Both the position numbers and the translations under genes were made by a program. A model generated the notes under the pieces. The model saw only the letters and a program-made list of their open reading frames with translations, did not search any database and was not told the origin of the DNA. Of a stretch of 51,020 nt of DNA, positions 32,358 to 41,136 are shown piece by piece; within the stretch, counting starts at the first letter, position 1, and each line of letters starts with the position of its first letter. The DNA is taken from positions 1 to 51,020 of the forward strand of contig DATBMY010000447.1 in NCBI GenBank assembly GCA_036554605.1, written 5' to 3'. This DNA is from DATBMY01 sp036554605. Lineage in GTDB: Bacteria > Acidobacteriota > Blastocatellia > UBA7656.

Positions 32358-33740
32358 TTATTCGAGATCGAGTTCTTTTATGCGCGTCAGCAGAGTCTTA
32401 TAGCTAACGCCGAGACGCTCCGCGGTCCGGGACTTATTAAACTCACACTCGCGAAGCGTCTGATCTATCTTCCGTCTCTCGACAAGACGCTGCGCGCGCA
32501 CGCTCACTTCGGCAAGGCTGCCTCGAAGATCGAATCCGCTCAAAAGCGAGAGTTCTTCGCGCAGTGTGTATTCAGCCGGCGGGCTGATGTTTAAATCCGC
32601 GGGCGCAATCTCCGTGCCGAGGGCCAGAATGCATGCGCGCTCGATTGCGTTTTCAAGCTCGCGCACATTGCCCGGCCAGTCATAGTCTTCAAGCGCGCGT
32701 AGCGCATGCTCGGAGAGCTTCAGCGGCATGCGTCGCAGCTCGCGCCCGTATTTAGAGGCGAAGAATTCGGAGAGCTGGCGTATGTCGGACCGGCGCTCGC
32801 GCAAGGCCGGTATGTGAACGGGGAAAACCGCCAGTCGAAAATAGAGATCCTCGCGAAACTGTTTGCCCGCGACCGCCGCCTTCAGATCGCGATTCGTCGC
32901 TGCGACTACCCGCACGTCGACATCGATGTCGGCCGAGCCGCCCAGTCTGGTTATCTTCCGCTCTTCAAGCACGCGCAGCAGCTTCGATTGTACAGCCGGT
33001 GCGATCTCACTTATCTCGTCCAGGAAGATCGTGCCGCGCGCCGCAAGCTCGAACTTCCCGACGCGCCGCTGATCCGCCCCGGTGTAGGCCCCCTTTTCGT
33101 GACCGAATAGCTCATTCTCGATTAGCGTATCGGGGATTGCCGCGCAATTGATGGCGATGAACGGGCCCGCCCGGCGCGGACTGAGATGATGTATCGCTCT
33201 GGCGAAAAGCTCTTTGCCAGTGCCGGACTCGCCCAGCAGCAACACTGAAGTAGGAGTCTGCGCGACCTGTTGTATTTCGCGCCCGACCTTTTGCATCGCC
33301 GCGGAATCGCCGATAATGCGCGGGAATCCGTACCGGCGTGCGTACTCTTCGCGCAGCAGGAGGTTTTCGGCTCGCAACCTCGCCTCTTCGAGCGCGCGCG
33401 CTACGAGCAAGAGCAGGTGCCGGCTGTCGACCGGCTTCTGTAGGAACTCATAAGCGCCCTCTTTCACCGCCTGAACAGCCTCTTCTATCGTGCCGTAAGC
33501 GGTCAGAAGGATCACTGCCGTGTTGGCATCCGACGTCTTGGCCGCGCGAAGTACCTCCAGCCCATCCGCGCGCGGCATCTTTAAATCGGTTATGACCAGC
33601 TTGTATCTGGTCTCATTTATCCTTCGCCGCGCCTCGGCTCCATCGCGAGCTTCGTCGACCGTATGCCCCGCGTTTTCAAGCGTCAGGCGAAGCATTTGCC
33701 TGAGACTGTCTTTATCTTCAACAAGTAGTATTTCCGCCAT
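32358..33740 (-). CDS. Sigma-54-dependent response regulator (NtrC family)
   Basis: A 460-residue activator. Receiver domain 1-115: phospho-acceptor Asp52 (VITDLKMP), Lys102 (QKPVDS). AAA+ domain about 140-365: Walker A GESGTGKE (170-177), Walker B and a sigma-54 contact loop that reads GAYTGA (217-222) instead of GAFTGA, plus ENAIERACIL. A Fis-type HTH ends it (VERRKIDQTLRECEFNKSRTAERLGVSYKTLLTRIKEL). I use ATG 33740; an in-frame TTG 18 nt upstream is less likely. No histidine kinase gene is adjacent. The gene is 55 nt downstream of the coiled-coil protein gene on the same strand, so both may share a transcript. Confidence 0.93.
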   Translation of the reverse strand: MAEILLVEDKDSLRQMLRLTLENAGHTVDEARDGAEARRRINETRYKLVITDLKMPRADGLEVLRAAKTSDANTAVILLTAYGTIEEAVQAVKEGAYEFLQKPVDSRHLLLLVARALEEARLRAENLLLREEYARRYGFPRIIGDSAAMQKVGREIQQVAQTPTSVLLLGESGTGKELFARAIHHLSPRRAGPFIAINCAAIPDTLIENELFGHEKGAYTGADQRRVGKFELAARGTIFLDEISEIAPAVQSKLLRVLEERKITRLGGSADIDVDVRVVAATNRDLKAAVAGKQFREDLYFRLAVFPVHIPALRERRSDIRQLSEFFASKYGRELRRMPLKLSEHALRALEDYDWPGNVRELENAIERACILALGTEIAPADLNISPPAEYTLREELSLLSGFDLRGSLAEVSVRAQRLVERRKIDQTLRECEFNKSRTAERLGVSYKTLLTRIKELDLE

Positions 33741-33794
33741 CGCTGATATAAAGGACAAGTTCGTAGTGATCGAATTAAAGGGAGACTCGATAAA

Positions 33795-34640
33795 TCACCT
33801 GAAGACGCCAGGCGGAACATTCGCGCGACGGGCCGCATCCATCAGGGCCTCGATGTCGCTTTGCGCTTTCGTGCGAGCCGCTCGCGCTTCTTCAAGCTTC
33901 AATTGCACTTCATCACGCTCCTGCTGAAGGTGAGCTAAATAGAAATTATCCCCTGTCACAGTGTTATTAGTGATGCGCTGGTTTAAATCGCGCAAGCGGT
34001 TTTCATATAACTGTGCGCGTCGATCGGCAGACTGCCTGGCCTCGGTGAGCTTTGCGTATTGCGCGCGGTAATATTCCTCGTTGGGCTTGCCATCTTCGGA
34101 AGCTGCCTTCGGTCCGCTCGCCTCCTTAAACCCCTTCTCGCGTCCATATTCGAGGAGTTGCTTGAGGTCCGCGGCAGCGGCGCGCGCCTGCGCGCGCAGC
34201 TCGTTGAGGCGCTGGCCCGTCTGCTCAAGCTCGGCGGCGGATTGATTCCTATCCCTCGGCGTCTGGCCTGATCTATTTAACTCATTCCTGATAGCGGTTA
34301 CCCTCAGCTCGGTCTCTTCGGCCTGCCGCTCGAGGGCATTCGCGCGCTCGCGGGCGCTTCTGACGCGTTCACGCCAGGAAGCCTCTTCGGGAGTTACATC
34401 ATTGCCCTGCGCTTTTCCAGCCTCGACCTTGCCAGCCTCGGTCGATGCTGCTTCCTCATCCGATTGCTCGGGTACGGGACGTACCACGTCGTCCGTCGAG
34501 AGCCTTGGCGTTCTCTTTTTTGTGGACGCAGGCTGCTGCGCGTGAGCAATAGCGAGCGCGAACGCGCATGTCAAAAAAATGGCGATAAGGCGAGGGAGCC
34601 GCTCCACTGCCATCAAAGGAAGTGACCGAAAGCTTCTCAT
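33795..34640 (-). CDS. Exported coiled-coil protein of unknown function
   Basis: A 281-residue protein with a signal peptide (about 10-36, LPRLIAIFLTCAFALAIAHAQ). The mature part has a Lys/Pro-rich start, then long helices with heptad spacing (RERVRSARERANALERQAEETELRVTAIRN, given here as RSARERANALERQAEETELR; also QQERDEVQLKLEEARAARTK), ending near a conserved-looking DAARRANVPPGVFR. This is a frequent shape in Acidobacteriota but no named family applies. ATG 34640 has CGGAG 5 nt upstream. A candidate frame upstream ends at 34637 with an ATGA overlap, but its start lacks support (see rejected items). Located directly upstream of the NtrC-type regulator. Confidence 0.7.
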   Translation of the reverse strand: MRSFRSLPLMAVERLPRLIAIFLTCAFALAIAHAQQPASTKKRTPRLSTDDVVRPVPEQSDEEAASTEAGKVEAGKAQGNDVTPEEASWRERVRSARERANALERQAEETELRVTAIRNELNRSGQTPRDRNQSAAELEQTGQRLNELRAQARAAAADLKQLLEYGREKGFKEASGPKAASEDGKPNEEYYRAQYAKLTEARQSADRRAQLYENRLRDLNQRITNNTVTGDNFYLAHLQQERDEVQLKLEEARAARTKAQSDIEALMDAARRANVPPGVFR

Positions 34641-34997
34641 AAAATCTCCGGCTGTTTGCGCTGGGAAATCCAAGAGGGGCAGAAACTAGCGCAAGAATAA
34701 CCCAGGTGGGCACAGGGCGCAATAGTAAAGCTCAAACAGCCAGGGCAATTGCAAAGTAGCACTACCGGCGTAAAAACGAGGTTCAGCGCCTCAACCCGAT
34801 AGGCACTATACTTTCTCCTTGCCCCTGCCAGATTCCTGATCCCTTGCTTTAACACCAACCCGGTAATCAAATTGTTGATCACTTCCATCACCTGCGCTGC
34901 TTCTCCTCTCTTCAATCGGCAAGCATCCTCTCAGTATCAAAGATAAAAGGGTCGGATTATTTCTCTACCGAGAAGCTTGCGATGTTATGCTTCATCT

Positions 34998-35060
34998 AAG
35001 ACCTTCCTCCGGTTCTGTTTTGTACTACTTTTGATCTTGAACCGAGGTAGGTCTTTTCTT
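34998..35060 (+). terminator. Hairpin with T-rich tail, possible terminator of an unseen transcript
   Basis: The left arm (34998-35015, AAGACCTTCCTCCGGTTC) and right arm (35039-35055, GAACCGAGGTAGGTCTT) pair over 17 bp with one mismatch and one bulge, followed by TTCTTTTC. It faces the plus strand, where no gene is annotated upstream. It could end a small RNA or be a relic. Confidence 0.4.
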
Positions 35061-35111
35061 TTCAATTGGCAAGCGACTTTGCTGGAACCCTGTATGGCGG
35101 CGATGAATGAG

Positions 35112-35147
35112 AAGGCGCGAGAGTATCATGCTTGATACTCTCGCGCC
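35112..35147 (-). terminator. Rho-independent terminator after the EF-hand gene
   Basis: Perfect 15-bp stem GGCGCGAGAGTATCA (35114-35128) / TGATACTCTCGCGCC (35133-35147), 4-nt loop. On the minus strand the tail reads TTCTCATTC, 38 nt after the stop at 35186. Confidence 0.75.
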
Positions 35148-35185
35148 CTTTCCTGCTTGGAGCGGTCGTCAGTAGCTAAAGTTAA

Positions 35186-35890
35186 TTACTGGGGCTGGCC
35201 CTCTTTCTTCGCTTTCGCCCTCTCGGCCATCTGCCGAACGGCCGTGCCCGCCTCGTCGCGCGTCACCGAGCCGTCCTTGTTGAGATCCAGGCCCTTGAAT
35301 GCGCGCTCATTGCCCATCTCTTCGGCGGTTATCTTTCCGTCTTTATCCTTGTCGTACTTGGCAAAAAGATTCGCCACTTCGACGCCCCCCGTGGCCTGGC
35401 TGTGCGCTTCGTTGACGGCCTGGAAGAAACGGTTCATCTCTTCCTGAGTCAGCTCGCCATCTTTATTCTGGTCGAGTTGATCGAAGACCTCGGCGAGCTT
35501 TGCGAATTCCTCGCGCGTGACTTTGCCGCTGTTGTCGGAGTCGAGGTATTTGCTGAGGGTCTCGCCGAAACGCGGCCCGCGAAATTCCGTGCGCCCGCCG
35601 CGCATGCGATTGAACTCTTCTTCGTCGACAGAGCCGTCCTTGTTTTCGTCGAGACGGTCAAAGAATTGCGGCGGCATCTGAGAAGGGAACTCGTCGCGGG
35701 TGAGTTTCTTGTCCTTGTTCTTATCCAGATCGGCGAAGGTGGGCATCTGCATCTGCATCCTCATGCCACCCGGCCCGCCCGGTCCCGCCCCCGGAGGCGG
35801 CATCTGGGGCGGATGGTCCTGCGCCCGCGCCGCGCCCGCCCCGGCAAGCATTACGCTCGTTAGAAACATCAATGCGAAAAACTTCTTCAT
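35186..35890 (-). CDS. Secreted protein with six EF-hand calcium-binding loops
   Basis: A 234-residue protein: signal peptide 1-23 (MKKFFALMFLTSVMLAGAGA), a Pro/Gly/Met-rich spacer (25-50), then six EF-hand loops: DKNKDKKLTRDE, DENKDGSVDEEE, DSDNSGKVTREE, DQNKDGELTQEE, DKDKDGKITAEE and DLNKDGSVTRDE. All six keep acidic positions 1, 3 and 12; the first loop has Lys at position 6 instead of Gly. Likely a periplasmic or extracellular calcium-binding protein. It lies 29 nt downstream of the TonB-receptor-like gene on the same strand, so it may be co-expressed with it. The terminator at 35112-35147 follows. Confidence 0.88.
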   Translation of the reverse strand: MKKFFALMFLTSVMLAGAGAARAQDHPPQMPPPGAGPGGPGGMRMQMQMPTFADLDKNKDKKLTRDEFPSQMPPQFFDRLDENKDGSVDEEEFNRMRGGRTEFRGPRFGETLSKYLDSDNSGKVTREEFAKLAEVFDQLDQNKDGELTQEEMNRFFQAVNEAHSQATGGVEVANLFAKYDKDKDGKITAEEMGNERAFKGLDLNKDGSVTRDEAGTAVRQMAERAKAKKEGQPQ

Positions 35891-35918
35891 GTGTTCTTCC
35901 TCGTTTTCAAAACAGTCG

Positions 35919-38900
35919 CTAGAAATTAAACCTGAGGCTCGCGCGAATGTTGCGCGCGCCTCCGCTCCCGCCGAATGGGCCGCCGCCGCCGACGCCGCGG
36001 TTCGCTATGCCGAAGAAGGGCGAAGTCAGCGTCCCGTTGTACGGTCCGGGATTGAATCGGTTGAAAATGTTATTAACGTCGATGCCGAACGTCAGATTGT
36101 ATTTGTGACGCGCGCCGCCACCGAACGGGCCTCCCATTACCATGCCGCCGCCACCGCCACCGCGCTGGACCATCATCTGCGGGCCGCCGCCGCCACTACC
36201 TGCCCCGGCCCTGCTGCCTCCACCGCCGCCACCGCGGCGTCCGCCATCGCCCCCGCGATTGCCGCGCTGGTTCTGATTCTGAGCCTGGGTGGTATTCTGC
36301 TGGCTTTGCTGTCCTTGGCTCTGACCCGCGGCCATTCTGGGAAAGTTATTCGGCGCCGCGCCGAAGCCTATGGTCTTCGAGATTCCCATACTGACGGTGA
36401 AGAAGCCCGGCCCCTCACCGAAATTGCGCGGGATGATCTCCTCGCCCGGTCGCGGGTCAGGGTTGAATGTGCCGAAGGGCGTCACGATTGCTCCCGGATC
36501 GTCAGGGTCCGCAAACGACGGGCGGTCGCTGAAGACGCTATCGCGGTTGTTGTCGCGCCCGGTAACGATGTTAAAGGGTCTGCTGCTCCACGCGTTCATG
36601 CGAGTAAACACGCGCACGTCCCACGGGAGTGTAGTCATCACCATTGCATACATCGAGTGGCGGGAGTCATTTCTATCTCGCCCCCACTCGGTCGAAAGAT
36701 CGTACGGGTCGGCCGGGTTGCTGTACGCCCCATCCGTATCGTTTCGCGAATGACCGAGCGTGTAGCCGCCAAAGAAATTGAACCTCGGATTGATCTGGCC
36801 GCGCACGTTAAAACTCAACTCGTGACGCTCGGAGGTGCCCGTCGATTCGAACTGGAAAATAGGCCCCTGGCCGGGGAAGGGAAGCACCGGCTGCCCATTG
36901 TTGATTGCTACCGGCGCATTTATATTGCGCGAGCGCAGAAGGTGCACCCCGCGAATCCACCTGTAGGTCACGGCCCCGAATATTCTCCTCGGGAACTGGC
37001 GCTCGAAGCTGGCATCAGTCCTTATCGTGTAAGGCGCGTTAAGCTCTTCGTCCTTGATTCGTATAGTCGACTGGCGCGGCGTTGCGCCCCCCAGATCCGG
37101 CGGCACGTTCGTAAAGAAGTTCGGGTTGATGATTACGAACTGCTGCTGGTGCAGCCCGTCGAGCCGTATCGTGTCCGAGGTGATGCCGGTGTTGATCCAG
37201 TTATTGAATATGCCACCGCCGACGCGTATTGTGTTCTTAGTGCCCTTCGGCGACCAGGCGGCGCTCAATCGCGGCGCGATATTGATCTTGTCTTGCAGGT
37301 GGGTCTGGAAATCATGGCGCACCCCGTATGACAGGCTGAACTGCGGCGTCACGCGCCAGTCATCCTGTATGAACCATCCCATCTCCCACTGCGAAAAACC
37401 TATGAAGGGATCGCCACGGTTAATTGAAAACTGCGACGGGCGGTAGCCCGGCACCCCGCGCACCACGCGACTGTAAAGCTCTATCGAGCTGATGGCAATC
37501 GGCGCGCCATCCGGCCCGATTATGATGCTGCCGTCGGGGTTGCGCTCGAAGTCGCGCCCGAAGGTGAAGGTGCCGCCAAAGTTTGACTGGTTGAGATTCT
37601 TGAGCCGCTCGCCTTCAGCTCGGAAGCCTGCCTTGATCGTGTGGGTCTTGTAGGTGTAGGTGAGCGTGTCCGTAAAGTCGAGGTTCTGGTTCTCGTTGTC
37701 GGTGAACTGCTGGCTGCCGCCGCCGTTGAACGAGTCGAGCACGTTTATCGCTATCGCGTCGGTGATCGAGAGCGAATCGTTTCTGCGACGGCTCAATTGC
37801 AGGCGCATCTCGTTTACGGCCCGCTCCGTAGCTATCGTAGTCAGCGAAAATCTGATCGTGTTCTCGCTAGAAGAGGTTATCGAGCCTCGCTCGGGCAAGT
37901 TGAATCCGCCTCCCGATCCTCTCCTCGATTCGTTCTCGGAGTGACGGAACTGAAAACCAAGCGTGTGTTTCTTGGTCGCAAGGTAATCGGTCCGGATCGA
38001 GAAGTTTAAATTGCGGGTCGGCGCGACGATCGTGGCGAAGAACGGCTCGGGCAAAAACGTTACGGGGTCGAGCACCGTCGCGTTCACCACGTCGTTATTA
38101 TCGTTTTCAGTCCTGTAAAAATCGAAAAAGAAGCCCCACCGATTGCGGATGATGGGGCCGCTCAAGTGCCCGCCGTATGTGCGCGTCTGGTAGGGCGCCT
38201 TGAAGGACGCGAACGGGTCGCGCGAATTCATTGACTCATCATTGAAAGACAGGTTGAAACCGCCGTGGAATGTATCCGAGCCGGGCTTGGTTATTATCTC
38301 GAATCGCGCATGGCCCGGCTCGTTGTACTCGGCCGAAAACGGGTTCATGTTTATGTTTATCCGCTGGATGGCCTCTTTAGGCGGCAGCCCTCCGCGCTCG
38401 CGAAATCCGCCCACATAGATGGCCGCTTCTTCCCCGGCCGCGCCCGCCATCTGGCGCAGCGTCGCCAGCAGCTCGTCCGGGTCGTCGGGAAGCGCTTCAA
38501 GATCTTTTTCGGTAAGCGTGATGGCCGATAGGTTCTTGTCGGGCTCGGGCGAAATTCCGGCTTCGTTTTTGACTTCGACCTGCTCGGTGATCATCACCTT
38601 GAGCCTGATATTAAACGGCGCCGTCCGGCGCGTCGTCAGGTCGATCTGCTCTTCGAATCTTGCGAAGCCCTCGACTTCGACCGAGATTGTATAGATGCCC
38701 GGCTTGATATTCGTGAAACGAAACTGGCCGATATCGTCGGCGACGGTCGTCTGCTTGTTGCCCTGCTCGTCTTCGAGCGTGACGGTGACGGCCGCAAGGT
38801 ATGCGTTGGATTCATCGCCTACAGTGCCGCGAAGCTCGAAGCCGCCCTGGGCCAGAGCCTCGCCCGCGGCAGTGAGATTAATAAGGAGCAGAATCAAACT

Positions 38901-38927
38901 GAGGGTTATTGATAATGTTTTTTTCAT
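35919..38927 (-). CDS. TonB-receptor-like outer-membrane protein with carboxypeptidase-regulatory-like domain
   Basis: A 1002-residue outer-membrane protein. The signal peptide (1-27) ends LAQ. Residues 30-110 are a carboxypeptidase-regulatory-like beta-sandwich (RGTVGDESNAYLAAVTVTLED, then KPGIYTISVEVEGF). A plug-like segment follows (about 125-200, with LEALPDDPDELLATLRQMAG), then a long beta-barrel ending with the outer-membrane insertion signal NIRASLRFNF (C-terminal Phe). Near the end, about 865-935, is an inserted Gln/Asn- then Gly-rich segment (GGDGGRRGGGGGG and GGGGGGMVMGG). It resembles Oar-type receptors common in Acidobacteriota. ATG 38927 is preferred to an in-frame GTG at 38936. 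It is 29 nt before the EF-hand gene and follows the sigma-factor genes on the same strand. Confidence 0.88.
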   Translation of the reverse strand: MKKTLSITLSLILLLINLTAAGEALAQGGFELRGTVGDESNAYLAAVTVTLEDEQGNKQTTVADDIGQFRFTNIKPGIYTISVEVEGFARFEEQIDLTTRRTAPFNIRLKVMITEQVEVKNEAGISPEPDKNLSAITLTEKDLEALPDDPDELLATLRQMAGAAGEEAAIYVGGFRERGGLPPKEAIQRININMNPFSAEYNEPGHARFEIITKPGSDTFHGGFNLSFNDESMNSRDPFASFKAPYQTRTYGGHLSGPIIRNRWGFFFDFYRTENDNNDVVNATVLDPVTFLPEPFFATIVAPTRNLNFSIRTDYLATKKHTLGFQFRHSENESRRGSGGGFNLPERGSITSSSENTIRFSLTTIATERAVNEMRLQLSRRRNDSLSITDAIAINVLDSFNGGGSQQFTDNENQNLDFTDTLTYTYKTHTIKAGFRAEGERLKNLNQSNFGGTFTFGRDFERNPDGSIIIGPDGAPIAISSIELYSRVVRGVPGYRPSQFSINRGDPFIGFSQWEMGWFIQDDWRVTPQFSLSYGVRHDFQTHLQDKINIAPRLSAAWSPKGTKNTIRVGGGIFNNWINTGITSDTIRLDGLHQQQFVIINPNFFTNVPPDLGGATPRQSTIRIKDEELNAPYTIRTDASFERQFPRRIFGAVTYRWIRGVHLLRSRNINAPVAINNGQPVLPFPGQGPIFQFESTGTSERHELSFNVRGQINPRFNFFGGYTLGHSRNDTDGAYSNPADPYDLSTEWGRDRNDSRHSMYAMVMTTLPWDVRVFTRMNAWSSRPFNIVTGRDNNRDSVFSDRPSFADPDDPGAIVTPFGTFNPDPRPGEEIIPRNFGEGPGFFTVSMGISKTIGFGAAPNNFPRMAAGQSQGQQSQQNTTQAQNQNQRGNRGGDGGRRGGGGGGSRAGAGSGGGGPQMMVQRGGGGGGMVMGGPFGGGARHKYNLTFGIDVNNIFNRFNPGPYNGTLTSPFFGIANRGVGGGGPFGGSGGARNIRASLRFNF

Positions 38928-39066
38928 GCTTATCACTTTTCAGCGCTATCTTTTTCAAAGAGTTCATGCGGGCTCGTGCGGCCCGACCGCCTCGCTGCCT
39001 GACGACTCTCCACAAACTCCATTACCGCTTCTCGCGTCAAAGGTTCCAATTTATCCACTGAGGGCA

Positions 39067-39495
39067 TCACTTCTTTTTGCCGTGTTCTTCTCTGTTTTCT
39101 CGCATGCGGTCCTGTTCCTTGACCATCTCTTCGAACTTCGGCAACTGCTCCGCGCTGAGCACGGCCCGCATCCTGTCGCGCCCCTGCTGTCGCGCCTCGT
39201 TAAAGCGAGGCTCGAACTCTTTCACCCGCGGCTCCATCTCGCTTCGTATATCTTTATACTTACTGAACGTCTCTTCGAGGATTGACCTGATCTGCGTCTC
39301 CTGCTCGGTCGTCAGCGAAAGCCTCTCGTCCATCTTCTTCAGGATACGGTTCGATGGATCGCCGCCGCGTTCGGGGCTGTTGGGACTCGCCCACTGCTGA
39401 TACAGATTGAGCGAGAGCGCTCCCGCCACAAATCCTATTACGAATACGGACACGACCAGAAGTCGCGCCTTGGTAGTGCTCGATCTACTTTCCAT
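39067..39495 (-). CDS. Spy/CpxP-like periplasmic protein, anchored
   Basis: A 142-residue protein with one N-terminal membrane segment (about 10-31, LLVVSVFVIGFVAGALSLNLY) and a periplasmic helical domain. The stretch LSLTTEQETQIRSILEETFSKY and the later QGRDRMRAVLSAEQLPKFEEM form the LTxxQ-type helices of the Spy/CpxP/CnrX group of chaperones and metal sensors. The C-terminus is charged. ATG 39495 lies within the end of the anti-sigma gene (11-nt overlap) with GAGG 9 nt before it. In this position, with a sigma and an anti-sigma gene, it may sense envelope stress or metals; ligands such as His-rich motifs are not evident. Confidence 0.82.
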   Translation of the reverse strand: MESRSSTTKARLLVVSVFVIGFVAGALSLNLYQQWASPNSPERGGDPSNRILKKMDERLSLTTEQETQIRSILEETFSKYKDIRSEMEPRVKEFEPRFNEARQQGRDRMRAVLSAEQLPKFEEMVKEQDRMRENREEHGKKK

Positions 39496-40018
39496 TCTCT
39501 TTTTCCTCAACCGCAACTAACGTCTCCAGCACGTCGTCAGCCGTGGGCTCGGGGTAATCGTAAAAGTTATTAAACATAACGCGCTCGCTCGGTCTTACGG
39601 TCGCCTGGGCGCTCGCGCCTCTGGGCGGCGCGCTGCTCCAGAGCAGTGTCGCCCCGATGATCAACGCGAGCAACATGGCCATGGCCGGTATCAACTGGCG
39701 CGCGGTGACAAATAACGCCGCCGTCCATGACTCTTCAGGTCTTGCCAAAAGCGATTCGGGGCCTCGCTCGATCCTCGCCCTCAGCGCTTTAAAGAACTCG
39801 GGACCCGGCTCGACTCGCTCGCTCGTCCCGGCCATATCGAGCGCCGTGTAATAGAGCGTCATGCTCTGGCGCTCGAGCGAGCAGTTGCGGCAACTGCCCA
39901 GATGGTTTTCAAGCGCCGCGCGCTCTTCGGCCGTGAAAGAGCTGGTTGGTCGCGCGCGCATCATCTTGCGCGCCTGCCGGCAGACGATTCCCATAACTGC
40001 ATCCTTCCTGATACTCAT
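39485..40018 (-). CDS. Anti-sigma factor with zinc-finger domain and one membrane segment
   Basis: A 177-residue protein. The N-terminal cytosolic part has a zf-HC2 (ZAS-like) motif: His-x3-Cys-x2-Cys in NHLGSCRNC (about 39-47). A membrane helix lies at about 107-128 (IPAMAMLLALIIGATLLW), and a short periplasmic tail follows (SERVMFNNFYDYPEPTADD). It should hold the sigma factor encoded just upstream at the membrane. ATG 40018 overlaps the sigma gene's stop as ATGA, and its own end overlaps the Spy-like gene by 11 nt. The longer frame upstream is only sigma-gene overlap and is not used. Confidence 0.88.
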   Translation of the reverse strand: MSIRKDAVMGIVCRQARKMMRARPTSSFTAEERAALENHLGSCRNCSLERQSMTLYYTALDMAGTSERVEPGPEFFKALRARIERGPESLLARPEESWTAALFVTARQLIPAMAMLLALIIGATLLWSSAPPRGASAQATVRPSERVMFNNFYDYPEPTADDVLETLVAVEEKENGK

Positions 40019-40893
40019 TTTGACTTCCTCTGCATGCGCTCGCCGCTCAACACGAGCCTCTTCATTGCGGCTCGCAGCGTGCGCCTCGCCCTGAAGGCCC
40101 GTACCTTTACTTTCGAGGAACCCCATCCCGTCATATCCGATACTTCTTTGACCGAGTAGCCGTCCCGGTCCATCAACACGACGACGAGCCGGTCTTCCGG
40201 ATCGAGCTTTGAAAGCAGCCGGTCGGCGATCTCGGCCGCATCGCGCTGCCGCTCCTCGCTCAGGTGGCGGGCGCGGGCGGCTTCCAGCATCTGTATCTCC
40301 AGCCACTCGTCGTCGGCCGTCTCGCTCTCACGCGGCATCTGCTGCTCAATTCGACGCCGCTGCGCTCTCAGATGATCGTAGCAGGCGTTGACGGCGATCC
40401 TCGCGACCCAGGCCTCGAACGAACGGCCCAGCGTGAACGTGCCGAGCGAAAAGAATGCCTTTGCGAAGACTTCCTGCGCTATGTCCTCAACCATGTCGCG
40501 ACGGCGGAAGAAGCTGCCGATTATGCTGAAGACGCGCTGGCTGTGGCGTCGTACGAGCAGCTCGAAAGCGTCGGAGTCGCCCGCGAGGCTGCGGCGCACT
40601 ATCTCATCTTCTTCTTCGTTGGCCGGGGGCAGGACCGCGACCGAAGCGCCGGGGCTTTCATCAGCGCGCAACTCCTGCTCGCTGCTCTCTCTCCCGTCAT
40701 CGAATTGACCGATGACTACCTGCTCTACTTCAGCAGCGGAGTTAGCGAGCGGGCCGCTAGCCGTGCTATGCGCGTTGCGGTTCTTGGCCTGTTTCAATCC
40801 ACGCTCCACTGGTATTTGCGGGATGAAAGAGCGTCTCAGCCTCTTCGCCCCGGACGAAACTAACAACCCTCTTGAGTGTCGCCTCTGCTTCAA
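40015..40893 (-). CDS. RNA polymerase sigma factor, ECF/sigma-70 family
   Basis: Sigma-70-family factor. Region 2 (about 110-180): AFELLVRRHSQRVFSIIGSFF, DMVEDIAQEVFAKAFFSLGTF, FEAWVARIAVNACYDHLRAQRRR. Region 4 (about 228-280): LLSKLDPEDRLVVVLMDRDGYSVKEVSDMTGWGSSKVKVRAFRARRTL (key parts DPEDRLVVVLMD and SSKVKVRAFRARRTLR). The first 95 residues are poorly conserved and the start is uncertain: the longest frame begins with TTG at 40893 without a good ribosome site, so the true start may be internal. Its stop overlaps the anti-sigma gene (ATGA). No -35/-10 typical of its own ECF targets was recognised upstream. Confidence 0.85.
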   Translation of the reverse strand: MKQRRHSRGLLVSSGAKRLRRSFIPQIPVERGLKQAKNRNAHSTASGPLANSAAEVEQVVIGQFDDGRESSEQELRADESPGASVAVLPPANEEEDEIVRRSLAGDSDAFELLVRRHSQRVFSIIGSFFRRRDMVEDIAQEVFAKAFFSLGTFTLGRSFEAWVARIAVNACYDHLRAQRRRIEQQMPRESETADDEWLEIQMLEAARARHLSEERQRDAAEIADRLLSKLDPEDRLVVVLMDRDGYSVKEVSDMTGWGSSKVKVRAFRARRTLRAAMKRLVLSGERMQRKSK

Positions 40894-41136
40894 TATGGCG
40901 CAAAATGCCTGAACTAGATTTTAGCTAAACTTGATAAACGTAAGAAAGCCGTCTTTGTTCAGCTTTTTGCCCCCACCTGCCGGGCAGCGATATTATCGAT
41001 GCAAAGAGCTTTCGAGCGACCAGGTCAAGCCCGCAAATCCATAGACGGCCGGCCGCGCCGGGCGGTTACTTAAATTATTCCCGGTAATTTACGGCCACCC
41101 GCATCCTTCGATGAGAATTATTCAGGAAGCCCTCTC

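Larger units (their letters stand above)
34641..35185. other. Long intergenic region between coiled-coil and EF-hand genes
   Basis: 545 nt holding the terminator of the EF-hand gene at 35112-35147 and a second hairpin at 34998-35060. Between them no reading frame is convincing. The region upstream of 34640 should contain the promoter of the coiled-coil/NtrC pair, but no clear -35/-10 pair stands out. Confidence 0.45.

Noticed and set aside
34637..34915. 92-codon minus-strand frame ending with an ATGA overlap to the coiled-coil gene
   Set aside because: It starts with TTG without a usable ribosome site, its codon choice is mixed and the product is not protein-like in layout. The overlap may be chance.
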